Assembly: GCA_004563275.1 (NCBI GenBank)
Contig: SFSZ01000003.1
Coordinates: forward strand, 1-58,248
Reading direction: 5' to 3'
DNA: 58,248 nucleotides
From: a bacterium
GTDB taxonomy: Bacteria > Bacillota_I > Bacilli_A > RF39 > UBA660
Made by a program: the position numbers and the translations under genes. Below are positions 17,828 through 27,929 of the stretch, one piece after another. Below the pieces are notes generated by a model. The model saw only the letters and a program-made list of their open reading frames with translations, searched no databases and was not told where the DNA came from. Position 1 is the stretch's first letter. The number at the start of each line of letters is the position of its first letter.

Positions 17828-18719
17828 CTATTTAAAAAATAATCTTAATCAAAAAAAGATTAATATCTATTTATTCATATCCCTAATTCCTTTATTAATA
17901 ACCGGTTTTTATAAAAATGGTATTAAATTATATCTAAATGATTTAGTAGGCATCCCTGGACTCTTAAAACCACTTATTTTAGATATCTTAGGTTTTACCA
18001 TTGGTGTTTTGGTAAATATAATCTATGAAAAAATAATCAAAAAGAAGCCAGGTAAATTAAAACATATCATCTTTGATTCATATCATCCCTTATATGGCTT
18101 ATTAATTGCTTCAGTTATAAGCATCAATACCAACATAATATTATTTACATTAGTAACATTTATCATGCTATTACTAAGTAAATTTATTAAACATGATAAA
18201 GTAAACATTGTCGCCTTAACGGCACTAATAATTATCTTTATCATCCATATAACCGGAACATTTACCTTTAATAATGCCTATGAAAAAGTAAATAATTTAA
18301 ATCTAGATGCCTTAGATTATTTAATAGGTAGAGGTAGTGGAGGAGTAAATACTACCCATGTTATCCTATTAATAATAAGCTTAATAATCCTATGTAATCA
18401 AAAATTCTATAAAAAAGAAATACCTTTCTACTCAAGTATTGTCTTTTCTCTAGGAATCATTATTTACTCAGTCATAACCAATGATATTGGTAAATCAATC
18501 GATCATATCTTCTCAAATGGAATTCTTTTTACTTATGTATTTATCGCCACTGACTCACTAACTAGCCCAAGAACATATAAAGGTAAAATAATTTATTCAA
18601 TAATCATCGGTTTAGTAACAGCAGGATTATACATAATATATCCGCCACTATCCGCCCTAGGCGCAGTAGTAATTGGAAGTATGTGTCATGACACCATTGA
18701 TAAATTGTGTGAAAAATAA
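17820..18719 (+). CDS. RnfD/NqrB-like membrane subunit
   Basis: About ten hydrophobic segments and the RnfD/NqrB C-terminal signature (IATDSLTSPRTYKGK, then PPLSALGAVVIGSM) place this 299-residue protein in the NqrB/RnfD family. The ATG at 17820 has AGGTGAT before it and overlaps the end of the rnfC-like gene by eight bases. In RnfD a Thr in an SGAT motif carries covalent FMN; here the corresponding stretch looks like GRGSGGVNTT, so flavinylation cannot be assumed. Two-gene C-D pair without the remaining subunits is unusual. Confidence 0.8.
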   Translation: MNNYLKNNLNQKKINIYLFISLIPLLITGFYKNGIKLYLNDLVGIPGLLKPLILDILGFTIGVLVNIIYEKIIKKKPGKLKHIIFDSYHPLYGLLIASVISINTNIILFTLVTFIMLLLSKFIKHDKVNIVALTALIIIFIIHITGTFTFNNAYEKVNNLNLDALDYLIGRGSGGVNTTHVILLIISLIILCNQKFYKKEIPFYSSIVFSLGIIIYSVITNDIGKSIDHIFSNGILFTYVFIATDSLTSPRTYKGKIIYSIIIGLVTAGLYIIYPPLSALGAVVIGSMCHDTIDKLCEK

Positions 18720-18745
18720 AATATCAGAAAACTGATATTTTTTTT
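18719..18745 (+). terminator. Terminator after the rnfD-like gene
   Basis: AATATCAG-AAAA-CTGATATT hairpin followed by eight T residues. Confidence 0.9.
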
Positions 18746-18868
18746 ATGCAAAAAAATCATAAAATATGCTAAAATATAACAAAATTTTCTGAAATTTAAC
18801 TTTTTTGTTAAAAATTTAAAGGAAATCAAGTACTTAAGGGTAATAAATAAATATTAGAGGGTGTTTTT

Positions 18869-20599
18869 ATGGCTGTAATACCAAACGAAGATATTAATAA
18901 CATACGTAATAATGCTAATATTGTTGATATTATATCATCATATATTAATCTTGAACCCAAAGGTAAGAACTTCTTTGGTTTATGTCCATTTCATGATGAT
19001 CACTCACCAAGTTTAAGTGTATCTCCTGATAAACAAATATATACATGTTTCGTTTGTGGTAATTCTGGAAATGTATTTACCTTTATAGAAAATTATGAAA
19101 ATGTAGATTTTGTTACCGCAGTTAAAACTGTTGCCGATAAAATAGGGTATAACTTAAATGTCGATGTTAAGAAAAATACTCCTAATAAAAGATACTATGA
19201 TTTAGTTGAACTTGCTAATAAATTATTTATTAATAATTTAAATAGTTCTTTAGGTAATAAAGCTAAAGAATATCTTATTAATAATCGTAAGCTTGATGAA
19301 AAGACAATTGAAGAATTTGGTATTGGTTTAGCTTTAAATGATAATAATTTAAATAAAATATTATTATCTAAAGGTTATACTGAAAAAGAGATTGTTGATT
19401 TAAGTTTAGCTAATCATGGTGAAAATGGTCTTCTAGATTTATTTAGAAATAGAATAACTTTTCCAATTAGAAATGATAAAGGAGATGTTATTGCTTATTC
19501 AGCACGTATCTATAATAATGAAGATACTAGTAAATACATTAATTCTAGAGAAAGTATTATCTTTAAAAAAGGAAATACTTTATATAACTATGATAAATGT
19601 AAACAAGAAAGTATGAAGACTAAAACAGTTATTTTAGTAGAAGGGCAAATTGATGCCATTAGAATCTATTCTAATGGTGTTAAAAATGTTTGTGCTACAA
19701 TGGGTACTGCTTTAACTAAAGATCATATTAACTTACTTAAAAGATTAAATAGTAAAGTTATTTTGATGATGGATAATGATTCTGCTGGTGAAAAGAGTAC
19801 TATTGCTAATGGTGAAGCTTTAATAGAAGCTGGACTGGAAGTAAATGTTGTTAGATTATCTGGTGAAAAAGATCCTGATTCATACATTTTAAAGAATGGA
19901 ATTGATGCTTTTAAAGATAATATTAAGAACGCTCTTACTTACTTTGATTTTAAGTTAAATTACTATAAAAATAAACGTAATTTAAATAAAGCTGATGAAT
20001 TAGCAGATTATATTAATGAAGTAATTGATGAACTTAATAAAAGTGATGATGATATTTTAAAAACAATTACTATTAATAAATTAAGTGAAGATTATCAAAT
20101 AGATAAAGATTTACTTAATGCTAAATTAATAAAAAAAGAAAAGGTTAAACCTCAGGTTATTGAAAAACCTAAACCTAAAATTAAATTAAATAAATATAGT
20201 AAAGCAGCTGAAGCAATTCTTTATATTATGATGAATAATGAACCATATATTAAGAAATATCAGCGAGATTTAAATTATTTTCCAGAAAAGGTTTACAAAT
20301 TAATAGCTAATGATATAATAGCTTTCAAAACCATTAATGGTGAATTTAATTTAGCAGATTTTATTACTTATATTAGTGATTTACCATATAAAGATACTAT
20401 CTTTAGAATAATTAATGAATATGAAGGAATTACTAATATTGAAGCAGATTTTGATAATTATATTAAGATGATTAAAGAGTGGATTACTGAAAATCAAATT
20501 AATAAATTAAAAAATGAATTAAAAAATGAGACAGACATTAAAAGACAAGAAGAACTAAATGATCTAATCATTAAGTTAAAACGAGGGAGTGAAGAATAA
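18869..20599 (+). CDS. dnaG: DNA primase
   Basis: Makes RNA primers for replication. The zinc-binding domain shows [10 protein letters not shown] and [13 protein letters not shown] (CHC2 type). The core follows with the TOPRIM motifs VEGQIDAIR and MDNDSAG, and a helical helicase-binding C-terminal part. 576 residues is normal. It starts the dnaG-rpoD-trmK operon (the macromolecular synthesis operon of Firmicutes), with the rpoD start overlapping its last base. The 149-base leader is AT-rich and holds no certain promoter. Confidence 0.97.
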   Translation: MAVIPNEDINNIRNNANIVDIISSYINLEPKGKNFFGLCPFHDDHSPSLSVSPDKQIYTCFVCGNSGNVFTFIENYENVDFVTAVKTVADKIGYNLNVDVKKNTPNKRYYDLVELANKLFINNLNSSLGNKAKEYLINNRKLDEKTIEEFGIGLALNDNNLNKILLSKGYTEKEIVDLSLANHGENGLLDLFRNRITFPIRNDKGDVIAYSARIYNNEDTSKYINSRESIIFKKGNTLYNYDKCKQESMKTKTVILVEGQIDAIRIYSNGVKNVCATMGTALTKDHINLLKRLNSKVILMMDNDSAGEKSTIANGEALIEAGLEVNVVRLSGEKDPDSYILKNGIDAFKDNIKNALTYFDFKLNYYKNKRNLNKADELADYINEVIDELNKSDDDILKTITINKLSEDYQIDKDLLNAKLIKKEKVKPQVIEKPKPKIKLNKYSKAAEAILYIMMNNEPYIKKYQRDLNYFPEKVYKLIANDIIAFKTINGEFNLADFITYISDLPYKDTIFRIINEYEGITNIEADFDNYIKMIKEWITENQINKLKNELKNETDIKRQEELNDLIIKLKRGSEE

Positions 20600-21705
20600 T
20601 GGCAAAAGTTGTTAAAGAAATTAAAACTTTTGAAGAAAGAAAACAAGAATTAATCGTATTAGGAAAGAAAAATGGTTATATTACCTTTGAACAATTAGCA
20701 GAAGTATTAAAAGGTTTAGAAATTGATAGTGATGCTTTAGATGAACTTTATAATGACTTAATTAAAAATGGTATTGCCGTGGTTACTTCAGAAGCTGAAA
20801 GTAACGCTGGTGGTAATAAAGTAGAGGAAGAAGAAGTTGTTGTTCTAAATGATGAAGATTTAACTAAAGATATTAATATTAATGACCCAGTACGTATGTA
20901 TTTAAAAGAAATCGGTCGTATTAGCTTATTATCTCCAGAAGAAGAAATGAAATTATCATTAAAAGTTGCTGCTGGTGATGAAGAAGCTAAAAATATCTTA
21001 GCTGAATCTAACTTACGTTTAGTTGTATCTATTGCTAAAAGATATGTTGGACGTGGTTTATTATTCTTAGATTTAATTCAAGAAGGTAACATTGGTTTAA
21101 TGAAAGCCGTTGAAAAATTCGACTGTGATAAAGGATATAAATTCTCTACATATGCAACTTGGTGGATTAGACAAGCCATTACTAGAGCATTAGCAGATCA
21201 AGCAAGAACTATCAGAGTTCCAGTTCATATGGTTGAAACAATTAATAAAATGGCTCGTATTCAAAGACAATTAACTTTAGAATTAAACCGTGAACCAAGC
21301 GAAGAAGAAATTGCTAAGAAAATGGGAATCTCTGTTGATAAAGTAAGAGAAGTAATTAAGATTAGTCAAGATCCTGTATCTTTAGAAACTCCTATTGGTG
21401 AAGAAGAAGATTCATTATTAAGAGATTTTGTACCTGATGAAAGAACAATGAGACCAGAAGATTATGCAACAAATGAAATTTTAAAAGAAGAAATCAAAGC
21501 CGTTTTATCTACTTTACAACCTCGTGAACAACAAGTTTTAGAACTACGTTTTGGTTTAATTGATGGAACAAGTTATACATTAGAAGAAGTTGGTAAAAGA
21601 TTTAACGTAACTAGAGAAAGAATTAGACAAATTGAAGCAAAAGCTTTAAGAAAATTAAGACATCCATCACGTGCTAAAAAATTAAAAGATTTTATGGTGG
21701 ATTAA
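20599..21705 (+). CDS. rpoD: RNA polymerase primary sigma factor (SigA)
   Basis: Housekeeping sigma factor. Region 1.1 is short; region 1.2 is [16 protein letters not shown], region 2 contains [20 protein letters not shown], region 3 follows, and region 4 ends with the helix-turn-helix [20 protein letters not shown]. 368 residues, as in Bacillus (371). The TTGACA/TATAAT-like hexamers throughout the window fit recognition by this factor. Confidence 0.98.
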   Translation: MAKVVKEIKTFEERKQELIVLGKKNGYITFEQLAEVLKGLEIDSDALDELYNDLIKNGIAVVTSEAESNAGGNKVEEEEVVVLNDEDLTKDININDPVRMYLKEIGRISLLSPEEEMKLSLKVAAGDEEAKNILAESNLRLVVSIAKRYVGRGLLFLDLIQEGNIGLMKAVEKFDCDKGYKFSTYATWWIRQAITRALADQARTIRVPVHMVETINKMARIQRQLTLELNREPSEEEIAKKMGISVDKVREVIKISQDPVSLETPIGEEEDSLLRDFVPDERTMRPEDYATNEILKEEIKAVLSTLQPREQQVLELRFGLIDGTSYTLEEVGKRFNVTRERIRQIEAKALRKLRHPSRAKKLKDFMVD

Positions 21706-22352
21706 TGAAAATATCTAATCGTTTAAAATCAATTGCCGGTTTAATAACTGAAAAAGATGTTATTGCTGATATTGGTTGTGATCATGCTTATTTAGATATC
21801 TATCTAGTTAAAAATAAAATAGTTCCTAAAGCTTATGTTAGTGATGTTAATTTAAATGCTTTAAATAATGGTATAAAGAACATTAAAAAGAACCATTTAG
21901 AGCGTGAAATAGAGGCTAAACTATGTGATGGTATCAAAGGTATACCTGAAGAGGTAAATACGCTTATAATTAGTGGAATGGGTTCTAGTACAATCATTAA
22001 GATCTTAAGTAATCCTAAATTAAAACAAATAGATAAAATGATTATTCAATCAAATAATGATTATTATATATTAAGAAAATTTATTACCTCTAAAGGATAC
22101 TTTATATCACACGAATCAGCTGTTTATGATAATGGAAACTATTATATAAATATTGTATTCTTAAAAGGACATAAAAAATATAACTTAAAAGAATTAACTT
22201 ATGGACCAATCTTAATGTATTCAAATAAAAACTATTTCGAGCATTTATATAACAAACAAAAACAAATATTAGACAATATTCCTAAATATAAAGCTTATAC
22301 AAGATTTCAAATGAAAAGAAAAGCATTATATTTAAAAAAGTTATCAAAATAA
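21705..22352 (+). CDS. trmK: tRNA (adenine(22)-N1)-methyltransferase TrmK
   Basis: Methylates A22 in tRNAs. The SAM site is DVIADIGCDHAYLDIYL near residue 20, followed by AYVSDVNLNAL and LIISGMGSSTI (the family catalytic NPP-like position reads SGMG). 215 residues is slightly short against about 235. It shares a base with rpoD, as in the sigA operon of many Bacilli. Confidence 0.92.
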   Translation: MKISNRLKSIAGLITEKDVIADIGCDHAYLDIYLVKNKIVPKAYVSDVNLNALNNGIKNIKKNHLEREIEAKLCDGIKGIPEEVNTLIISGMGSSTIIKILSNPKLKQIDKMIIQSNNDYYILRKFITSKGYFISHESAVYDNGNYYINIVFLKGHKKYNLKELTYGPILMYSNKNYFEHLYNKQKQILDNIPKYKAYTRFQMKRKALYLKKLSK

Positions 22353-22377
22353 AGATTGATTAATTCAATCTTTTTTT
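22351..22377 (+). terminator. Terminator after trmK
   Basis: AAAGATTGA-TTAA-TTCAATCTTT hairpin followed by a T run. Confidence 0.9.
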
Positions 22378-22402
22378 ATATACTTTAATTGTGAGGATAA
22401 CA

Positions 22403-23752
22403 ATGAATAATAAGAGGTTTATAAGATTAATAATAATTATATTAAGTATAGTTTTAATATCACTATCAGTACATAAGTTATATAGTGCTTTTAATACAGT
22501 AAGTATATCAAAAATAACATTAGAAAAGTATGACGAAAAACAAAATAAAGCCATTATTAAAATTAAAATCAATGAAAAAAATCAATTTTATAGTTGCTTT
22601 GCCAAAGGCAAAAAAGAAAAGTATACTTCATCAAGTGTTAATAATGAGTGTACTTTAAGTATTAATGTTAAAGATACATATAAAATATATTTAGAAGAAA
22701 ATGGTAATAAATCTAAAGAATATAATTTAGCAGACTATATTCCTAATATACTATCCTTTAATTTTAAAGAACAAATAATTTATTTAACTAAAGATGAAAC
22801 AACACCTTTAGAGTATTCTGATGTAACCTTTAAACAAGAAGATTATAATTTTAAAATTAAAGATCCAGATATAGCTAAATATGAAGATGGTAAAATAATT
22901 GCTTTAAAAGAAGGTAAAACTTATCTTTATTCTGATAAAATTAATCAAAAGTTAGAAATAGTTGTTACAAATCTTTTAACTAAACCTTACGCCACAAAAG
23001 AAAAGAAAAAACTTTTGACTTGCCATGCATATACCGAAGAAGAAGCTAAATTATTAGACACTATCTTAGAATACAAAGTTAATAAAGCCGGCTATCAAAC
23101 TAGAGCTGGAGCATTGGCAGCAGCCAGATTTTTAACTTTAGAGTTTGCTTATCGTGTTCCATATTTCTATGAAAATGGTAGAGTTCCTATTTCCTCAACA
23201 AACAAAAGTAATATTAATACCCATATTGCTGATGGAGAAGGTCGATATTATAAAAAAGGATTATATTTATCAGACTCTAAAAAGAAACAAATAATTAAAT
23301 CATATAAAGGTCCTGCTATCTGGGGATGTAACCTTATGAATCTTGAAACTAGAAAAGAGTGGGGCTATTATAGTGGCCAGTTAAGACCAAATGGCCTAGA
23401 TTGTTCAGGTTTCGTAACTTGGGCTTTAAAGCAAGCAGGTTTCGAACCGGGTGATGTTGGTGCCGGTGAAGATCCCGGAAGAGATGGTCAATGTACTGAC
23501 TTAGGTAAATTTGTAACATTATCAGATAACATTAATAACATTAAAGCAGGTGACCTTCTTAACTGGTGGGGCCATATCGCTATGTTAATTGGTATTGATA
23601 ACGATACATATTATGTTGCTGAAAGCTTATCATATATTGGTGGAGTAAGAGCCATGATATATACAAAACAAGAACTTTTAAGTACCTTTAAATATGTAGT
23701 CCTAATGGATGATTATTATAAAAAAGAAGGATTATACACTAAAATGTGGTAA
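22403..23752 (+). CDS. Membrane-anchored NlpC/P60 family cell-wall peptidase
   Basis: Cuts peptidoglycan stem peptides, by family. An N-terminal membrane anchor (FIRLIIIILSIVLISLSVHKL) is followed by about 190 residues of beta-rich, Lys-rich extracellular sequence, then the NlpC/P60 domain with the nucleophile C334 in LDCSGFVTWALKQAGF and the His H391 in WWGHIAMLIG. ATG 22403 is chosen over the GTG at 22391 because GTGAGGAT directly precedes it. The gene has its own terminator. The N-terminal half has no recognised domain. Confidence 0.88.
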   Translation: MNNKRFIRLIIIILSIVLISLSVHKLYSAFNTVSISKITLEKYDEKQNKAIIKIKINEKNQFYSCFAKGKKEKYTSSSVNNECTLSINVKDTYKIYLEENGNKSKEYNLADYIPNILSFNFKEQIIYLTKDETTPLEYSDVTFKQEDYNFKIKDPDIAKYEDGKIIALKEGKTYLYSDKINQKLEIVVTNLLTKPYATKEKKKLLTCHAYTEEEAKLLDTILEYKVNKAGYQTRAGALAAARFLTLEFAYRVPYFYENGRVPISSTNKSNINTHIADGEGRYYKKGLYLSDSKKKQIIKSYKGPAIWGCNLMNLETRKEWGYYSGQLRPNGLDCSGFVTWALKQAGFEPGDVGAGEDPGRDGQCTDLGKFVTLSDNINNIKAGDLLNWWGHIAMLIGIDNDTYYVAESLSYIGGVRAMIYTKQELLSTFKYVVLMDDYYKKEGLYTKMW

Positions 23753-23763
23753 TCCTTTTTTAT
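23725..23763 (+). terminator. Terminator of the NlpC/P60 gene
   Basis: AAGGATTA inside the last codons pairs with TAATCCTT at the stop, followed by T residues. Confidence 0.75.
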
Positions 23764-23767
23764 TGCA

Positions 23768-23789
23768 CAAAAAAAGAGGTAAACCTCTA
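23768..23789 (-). terminator. Terminator of the tiny membrane protein gene
   Basis: On the minus strand AGAGGT-TT-ACCTCT is followed by seven T residues, at the stop codon of the small gene. Confidence 0.7.
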
Positions 23790-23903
23790 CATAGCTAAAA
23801 TATAATAAATTAAAGTACCAGCAAAACTAAATACCATAGTTAGAACTAAAATCCAAACCATAACTTTAGCACCAACACTTTTCTTTTTTTGTTTATAAGC
23901 CAT
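23787..23903 (-). CDS. Tiny membrane protein, 38 residues (DUF4044-like)
   Basis: An ATG at 23903 with GAGGTGAT upstream starts 38 codons ending in TAG. The product has a basic start (MAYKQKKKSVGAK) and one hydrophobic helix (VMVWILVLTMVFSFAGTLIYYIL), giving a cytoplasmic basic tail and one membrane span. This resembles the short DUF4044 proteins of Lactobacillales; the resemblance is in size and layout more than in residues. It lies between the NlpC/P60 gene and the SpoIIM-like gene, on the opposite strand. Confidence 0.7.
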   Translation of the reverse strand: MAYKQKKKSVGAKVMVWILVLTMVFSFAGTLIYYILAM

Positions 23904-23983
23904 CTATAATCACCTCAATAACATAATTATAACCAATATGTCATAAAAATAAAACCCCATAATATGATTAAATAGGTGAGATA

Positions 23984-24559
23984 ATGAAATTTAAGTGGCT
24001 AAAGTCTAATCGTAGTATCATTAAATTTCTTTTAATGCTTTTTATAACAAGCATATTAGTCGGAATCTATTTATACTTAAGTAAAGAAAAACTTATTAGA
24101 GAAAGTATTAATACTGAACTAATTAAAATGATAAATAATTTAGATATTACTAGACAAAATAATATTTTAAATCACCTTTTAATTATGATAGTTCTATCAG
24201 TATTATCTTTAACTATCATAGGGTTACCTATAATATTAATTTATTTTCTATATGAAGGAGTATCTATTGGTTTCTTATTATCTTCATTTATTAATTATTC
24301 TCCCATAAAAGGAATGTTATTTGGTACTATATTTATAATTATATCTAAAATCATTTATATAACTATTTTAATCTATTTACTTACAAATACTTTAAAATAT
24401 ACAAAAAACTTCTTAAAAAGGCTAAAAACTACTAAAAACGAACTAATAATTAACCAAGTAATAAAAATATCATTTTGCACGACTATAACCCTTATAAATG
24501 ATATTATCTTATACTTTATTGGCAATAAAATTATCACAATCTTTAAATTTATTCTATAA
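23984..24559 (+). CDS. SpoIIM-like membrane protein
   Basis: 191 residues with four to five membrane helices. The segment LSLTIIGLPIILIYFLYEGVSIGFLLSSF matches the core signature of stage II sporulation protein M, part of the DMP peptidoglycan machine (SpoIID/M/P) that drives engulfment. No spoIID or spoIIP is nearby. An AGGTGAGAT site precedes the ATG. The family also occurs in non-sporulating Firmicutes, so sporulation should not be assumed. Confidence 0.75.
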   Translation: MKFKWLKSNRSIIKFLLMLFITSILVGIYLYLSKEKLIRESINTELIKMINNLDITRQNNILNHLLIMIVLSVLSLTIIGLPIILIYFLYEGVSIGFLLSSFINYSPIKGMLFGTIFIIISKIIYITILIYLLTNTLKYTKNFLKRLKTTKNELIINQVIKISFCTTITLINDIILYFIGNKIITIFKFIL

Positions 24560-24596
24560 AAAATAGTTCATCATAAAATGAACTATTTTTTATCAT
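24559..24596. terminator. Bidirectional terminator between the SpoIIM-like gene and its converging neighbour
   Basis: AAAAAATAGTTCAT and ATGAACTATTTTTT form a 14-pair stem with a six-base loop, flanked by A and T tracts on both sides. Confidence 0.9.
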
Positions 24597-25830
24597 CTTT
24601 TTTAGTTATAGAACCTCTATCCAAATAGCTATAAATAGGTGAAGGAGTAGGATTACTACTTACATATTTACGCATAGCTAAATATCTATTATCAGTCTTA
24701 ACAATATTTTCAAGTCTAGTTTTTAAACTAGTTCTTTCGTCAGTTTTATCACGTTCAACTATAAAATCATGATAGATTAAATAAGTACTAGCATCATATT
24801 CACTATTTCCAATTCTTCTTTCAAAGAAATAATCAATAACATCTACATTATCATCATCAATTTCATAACCTAAAACACCTAATCTTAAGAAGAAATCAAT
24901 AACCTGTTTATTATGTCTATCTTGATCTTTTAATCCTGTTTCTAATGAATCTAAGCCAAGTTTCTTAAAGAATTTAGTGCTGCCTTTTTCCAATTTTGCA
25001 AAATCTTCTTTACCATAAGTGGTATAAATTTCAGCAAGCCATGAATTAACAGCGATAAAGTTATCACATAATTTATATCTAAGGTCAACATTATTAGCAA
25101 ATTGACTAATTAAATATTCAAATAATTCATCTTTTTCTTTAGCTGAAAAACCAGCAGAACATGGAACAACTATATCTTCATCAGTATTTCTAATTAATAA
25201 AGCAATTGCATGTTTAACAATATCTACATCCATTTCTTCACTATGACCTAAAGCATAAACTATTTCTCCATAAGCTTCATGTTCAACTAAATAATTATAT
25301 ATTCCTTTCATAGCTACTTTATTTGTAGAACTAAGATTTTCAAATAACACACTAGCTGCCTTTATATCATCAACTGCATTAATCATATCAACTAAACAAG
25401 TCTCATCAATACTATTTAATACAATTTTATTTTTTACACTTAATGCACTAAATAATTTTAAATAAGCATCTGGTGTTAAAAACATTCTAGCTTGACTTAA
25501 CATTTCTCTATATTTATTTTCATCAACAAGATATATTTTAGATAAAACTCTTTTTAATTTAAATAATGTATTATCATTAAGATATACAATGGCATCAATA
25601 ATATTAATAGCTGGAAAACCTTCTACATTATTTATCATAAAAGCTAAATCTGATAAATATAACTCAAGATTTTGACCTCTATGTAAATTTCTAACAAGAT
25701 ATTCAGTTAAACCATCATATATAGCAGGATTATCTTCATATGATCCAGCTTTTCCAGCTCTAATTGCACAAATAAATTCTTCAAAATTACTTTCAATATA
25801 TAAGTATTCTGATTCACTCAATCTTCTCAT
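24583..25830 (-). CDS. Unknown alpha-helical protein, 415 residues
   Basis: ATG 25830 is chosen because GGGGGAAT precedes it by about seven bases; an upstream start at 25872 has no such site. No signal peptide or membrane span. The sequence is a series of amphipathic helices of 15-20 residues (for example YLYIESNFEEFICAIRAG; LVDMINAVDDIKAASVLFENL), which gives a HEAT/ARM-like impression without a clean repeat. The tail is Lys/Asp-rich. Single gene, divergent from mnmA. Function unknown. Confidence 0.75.
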   Translation of the reverse strand: MRRLSESEYLYIESNFEEFICAIRAGKAGSYEDNPAIYDGLTEYLVRNLHRGQNLELYLSDLAFMINNVEGFPAINIIDAIVYLNDNTLFKLKRVLSKIYLVDENKYREMLSQARMFLTPDAYLKLFSALSVKNKIVLNSIDETCLVDMINAVDDIKAASVLFENLSSTNKVAMKGIYNYLVEHEAYGEIVYALGHSEEMDVDIVKHAIALLIRNTDEDIVVPCSAGFSAKEKDELFEYLISQFANNVDLRYKLCDNFIAVNSWLAEIYTTYGKEDFAKLEKGSTKFFKKLGLDSLETGLKDQDRHNKQVIDFFLRLGVLGYEIDDDNVDVIDYFFERRIGNSEYDASTYLIYHDFIVERDKTDERTSLKTRLENIVKTDNRYLAMRKYVSSNPTPSPIYSYLDRGSITKKDDKK

Positions 25831-25899
25831 TTTATATTCCCCCTTCAAAAATGTGCAATCATTATAGCACATTTATTTTAAAAATGCAATTTTTTTTCA

Positions 25900-25928
25900 T
25901 AGACATCCCAAATTTTAAATGTTATAAT
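25900..25928 (+). promoter_or_regulatory. Promoter of mnmA
   Basis: TAGACA at 25900-25905 and TATAAT at 25923-25928 are 17 bases apart. The predicted start of transcription is only about nine bases before the ATG. Confidence 0.65.
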
Positions 25929-25943
25929 ACCATTGTGATTAAT

Positions 25944-27050
25944 ATGAAAAAAGTTGTAATTGGAATGAGTGGGGGAGTTGATTCTTCTGTCGCTGCCTAT
26001 ATTCTTCAACAAAAAGGTTATGAAGTAATTGGTCTTTTTATGCGTAATTGGGATTCAATGGTTAATGATGATATTGAAGGCAACCCTAACTTAAATAATA
26101 ATATATGTCCTCAAGAACAAGACTATAATGATGCTCTAGAAGTATGTAAAAAATTAAATATCCCACTTCATAGAGTTGATTTTGTTAAAGAATATTGGGA
26201 CTATGTCTTTACTTATTTTCTAGATGAATTAAAAAAAGGAAGAACTCCAAACCCAGATTTAATGTGTAATAAATATATTAAATTTGATTTATTTATCAAA
26301 GAAGCTAAAAAACTTGGAGCCGATTATATTGCTACTGGACATTATGCTAGATTAAAAGATAATAAATTATTAAGAGCCGTAGATTTAAATAAAGATCAAA
26401 CTTATTTTTTAGCTCAATTATCAGCCGCTCAATTAAAAGATGTCTTATTCCCAATTGGCGATATAATTAAACCAGAAGTAAGAAAAATAGCTGATGAACT
26501 AGGACTAGCTACTGCTAAAAAGAAAGATTCAACTGGTATTTGCTTTATTGGTGAAAGAAACTATCAAAAATTCATCTCTAATTATTTAAAGCCAAATCCA
26601 GGTGATATTATTGATGTTAAAACTAATGAAGTAATAGGAACTCATACTGGACTAATGAATTATACAATTGGTCAAAGAAGAAACGTTGGAATATCTGGTA
26701 ATTTAGAAAAACACTTTGTTGTTGGCAAAAACGTTGAAAAAAACCTTCTTTATGTTGCATTTGGTGAAGATAATGAATACCTATATTCAGATGCATGCAT
26801 TATTGAAAACATTAACTTTAATACAGATATTAGACCAACTAACTGTACTGCTAAATTCAGATATCGTGGTCCTGATAATGACGTATCATTAGAGTACCTA
26901 GATAACAATGAGATATTAGTTAAATACCCAGAAAAAGTTAAATCAGTTACACCTGGACAAGCCTGTGTCTTCTATTTAGGCGAACAATGCTTAGGTTCTG
27001 GAATAATTAAAACCGTCATGAAAGATGGTCAAAAACTTTGGTATTTATAA
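25944..27050 (+). CDS. mnmA: tRNA 2-thiouridylase MnmA
   Basis: Thiolates the wobble uridine of tRNA Lys, Glu and Gln. The PP-loop is GMSGGVDSSVAAYIL near the N-terminus; the two catalytic cysteines are C108 in MCNKYIKF and C200 in GICFIGER; NYTIGQRRNVG marks the central domain. 368 residues is normal. The ATG at 25944 is chosen because family members begin right before the PP-loop. Little or no Shine-Dalgarno is visible and the leader is very short. Confidence 0.96.
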   Translation: MKKVVIGMSGGVDSSVAAYILQQKGYEVIGLFMRNWDSMVNDDIEGNPNLNNNICPQEQDYNDALEVCKKLNIPLHRVDFVKEYWDYVFTYFLDELKKGRTPNPDLMCNKYIKFDLFIKEAKKLGADYIATGHYARLKDNKLLRAVDLNKDQTYFLAQLSAAQLKDVLFPIGDIIKPEVRKIADELGLATAKKKDSTGICFIGERNYQKFISNYLKPNPGDIIDVKTNEVIGTHTGLMNYTIGQRRNVGISGNLEKHFVVGKNVEKNLLYVAFGEDNEYLYSDACIIENINFNTDIRPTNCTAKFRYRGPDNDVSLEYLDNNEILVKYPEKVKSVTPGQACVFYLGEQCLGSGIIKTVMKDGQKLWYL

Positions 27051-27056
27051 TTCACT

Positions 27057-27086
27057 TAGACTATCAAAATAGATAGTCTTTTTTAT
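27057..27086 (+). terminator. Terminator after mnmA
   Basis: AGACTATC-AAAATA-GATAGTCT hairpin followed by T residues. Confidence 0.88.
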
Positions 27087-27095
27087 TAAATATCC

Positions 27096-27124
27096 TTGAC
27101 AACAAAACGTAAACAAGATACAAT
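27096..27124 (+). promoter_or_regulatory. Promoter of the XRE-like regulator
   Basis: A perfect TTGACA at 27096-27101 and TACAAT at 27119-27124 with 17-base spacing: one of the strongest promoters in the window. Confidence 0.8.
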
Positions 27125-27152
27125 GTAATTGTAAAGAAAGTAGGGAAGCATA

Positions 27153-27926
27153 ATGAATGCATTAAATGAACTATTACAAGAATTAGGAATATCTAAAGTT
27201 AGATTAGCAAAATACCTAAATGTATCAAGACAAATGGTATATAATTACCTAGAATTACCAAGTTTATCAAAATGGCCAAAAGAAAAGAAAATATCTTTAT
27301 TTAAATTATTAGATATTGAAGATGGTGATGAAGAAACAATTAAAAATATTAAAGTTAATACCGAATATTTACTAGCTGTTGAAGAACGTTTAAATAAAGG
27401 ACTAAAAGATAATACACAAGGAGAATTTTTAGATCTTAAAGGACTTAAAAAAGAAGAACAACAATTAGTAGGGGATATAACTTTCTTAATTAAAGATAAA
27501 TTAGTAGATGGAGATAATCATGAAGAAAATTATTATGCACTACTATACATGTATCATCTATTACAATCAATTGATAATGTTCCAGAAATAAAATATCTTT
27601 TAGCATATATGTCTAAAGCCACTGGATTTACTAATCCAAATGTCTTTAAATTTAATGAAGATAAACAATTTATGTTTGAAGGAATAGTCCATTCGGCATT
27701 TAATTTATATAATAGTGGAACCGCATCAAAGAGTAAAGTTATCGAATCACATCGTCGTTTTGTCGAAGAAATTGAAGCTCGTAACGAAGAAAAATTATCA
27801 CGTACTCAACAACTTAACACTATTAAGATACAAGCCTTAAGAGAACTTGGATATAATGAAATAAATACATCAAATGCTGCTGAAGTATTCGAAAAAATTG
27901 CTGAAATCGAATCACGTGGTGTTTAA
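27153..27926 (+). CDS. XRE-type DNA-binding protein
   Basis: The N-terminal 50 residues form a helix-turn-helix: LLQELGISKVRLAKYLNVSRQMVYNYLEL. The remaining 200 residues are helical with a charged coiled-coil-like end (RRFVEEIEARNEEKLSRTQQ). 257 residues in total, no membrane span. It has a near-consensus promoter and a strong terminator, so it is a single highly transcribed gene. A structural or global role (nucleoid or plasmid-type regulator) is possible, but no target can be inferred. Confidence 0.75.
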   Translation: MNALNELLQELGISKVRLAKYLNVSRQMVYNYLELPSLSKWPKEKKISLFKLLDIEDGDEETIKNIKVNTEYLLAVEERLNKGLKDNTQGEFLDLKGLKKEEQQLVGDITFLIKDKLVDGDNHEENYYALLYMYHLLQSIDNVPEIKYLLAYMSKATGFTNPNVFKFNEDKQFMFEGIVHSAFNLYNSGTASKSKVIESHRRFVEEIEARNEEKLSRTQQLNTIKIQALRELGYNEINTSNAAEVFEKIAEIESRGV

Positions 27927-27929
27927 AAA

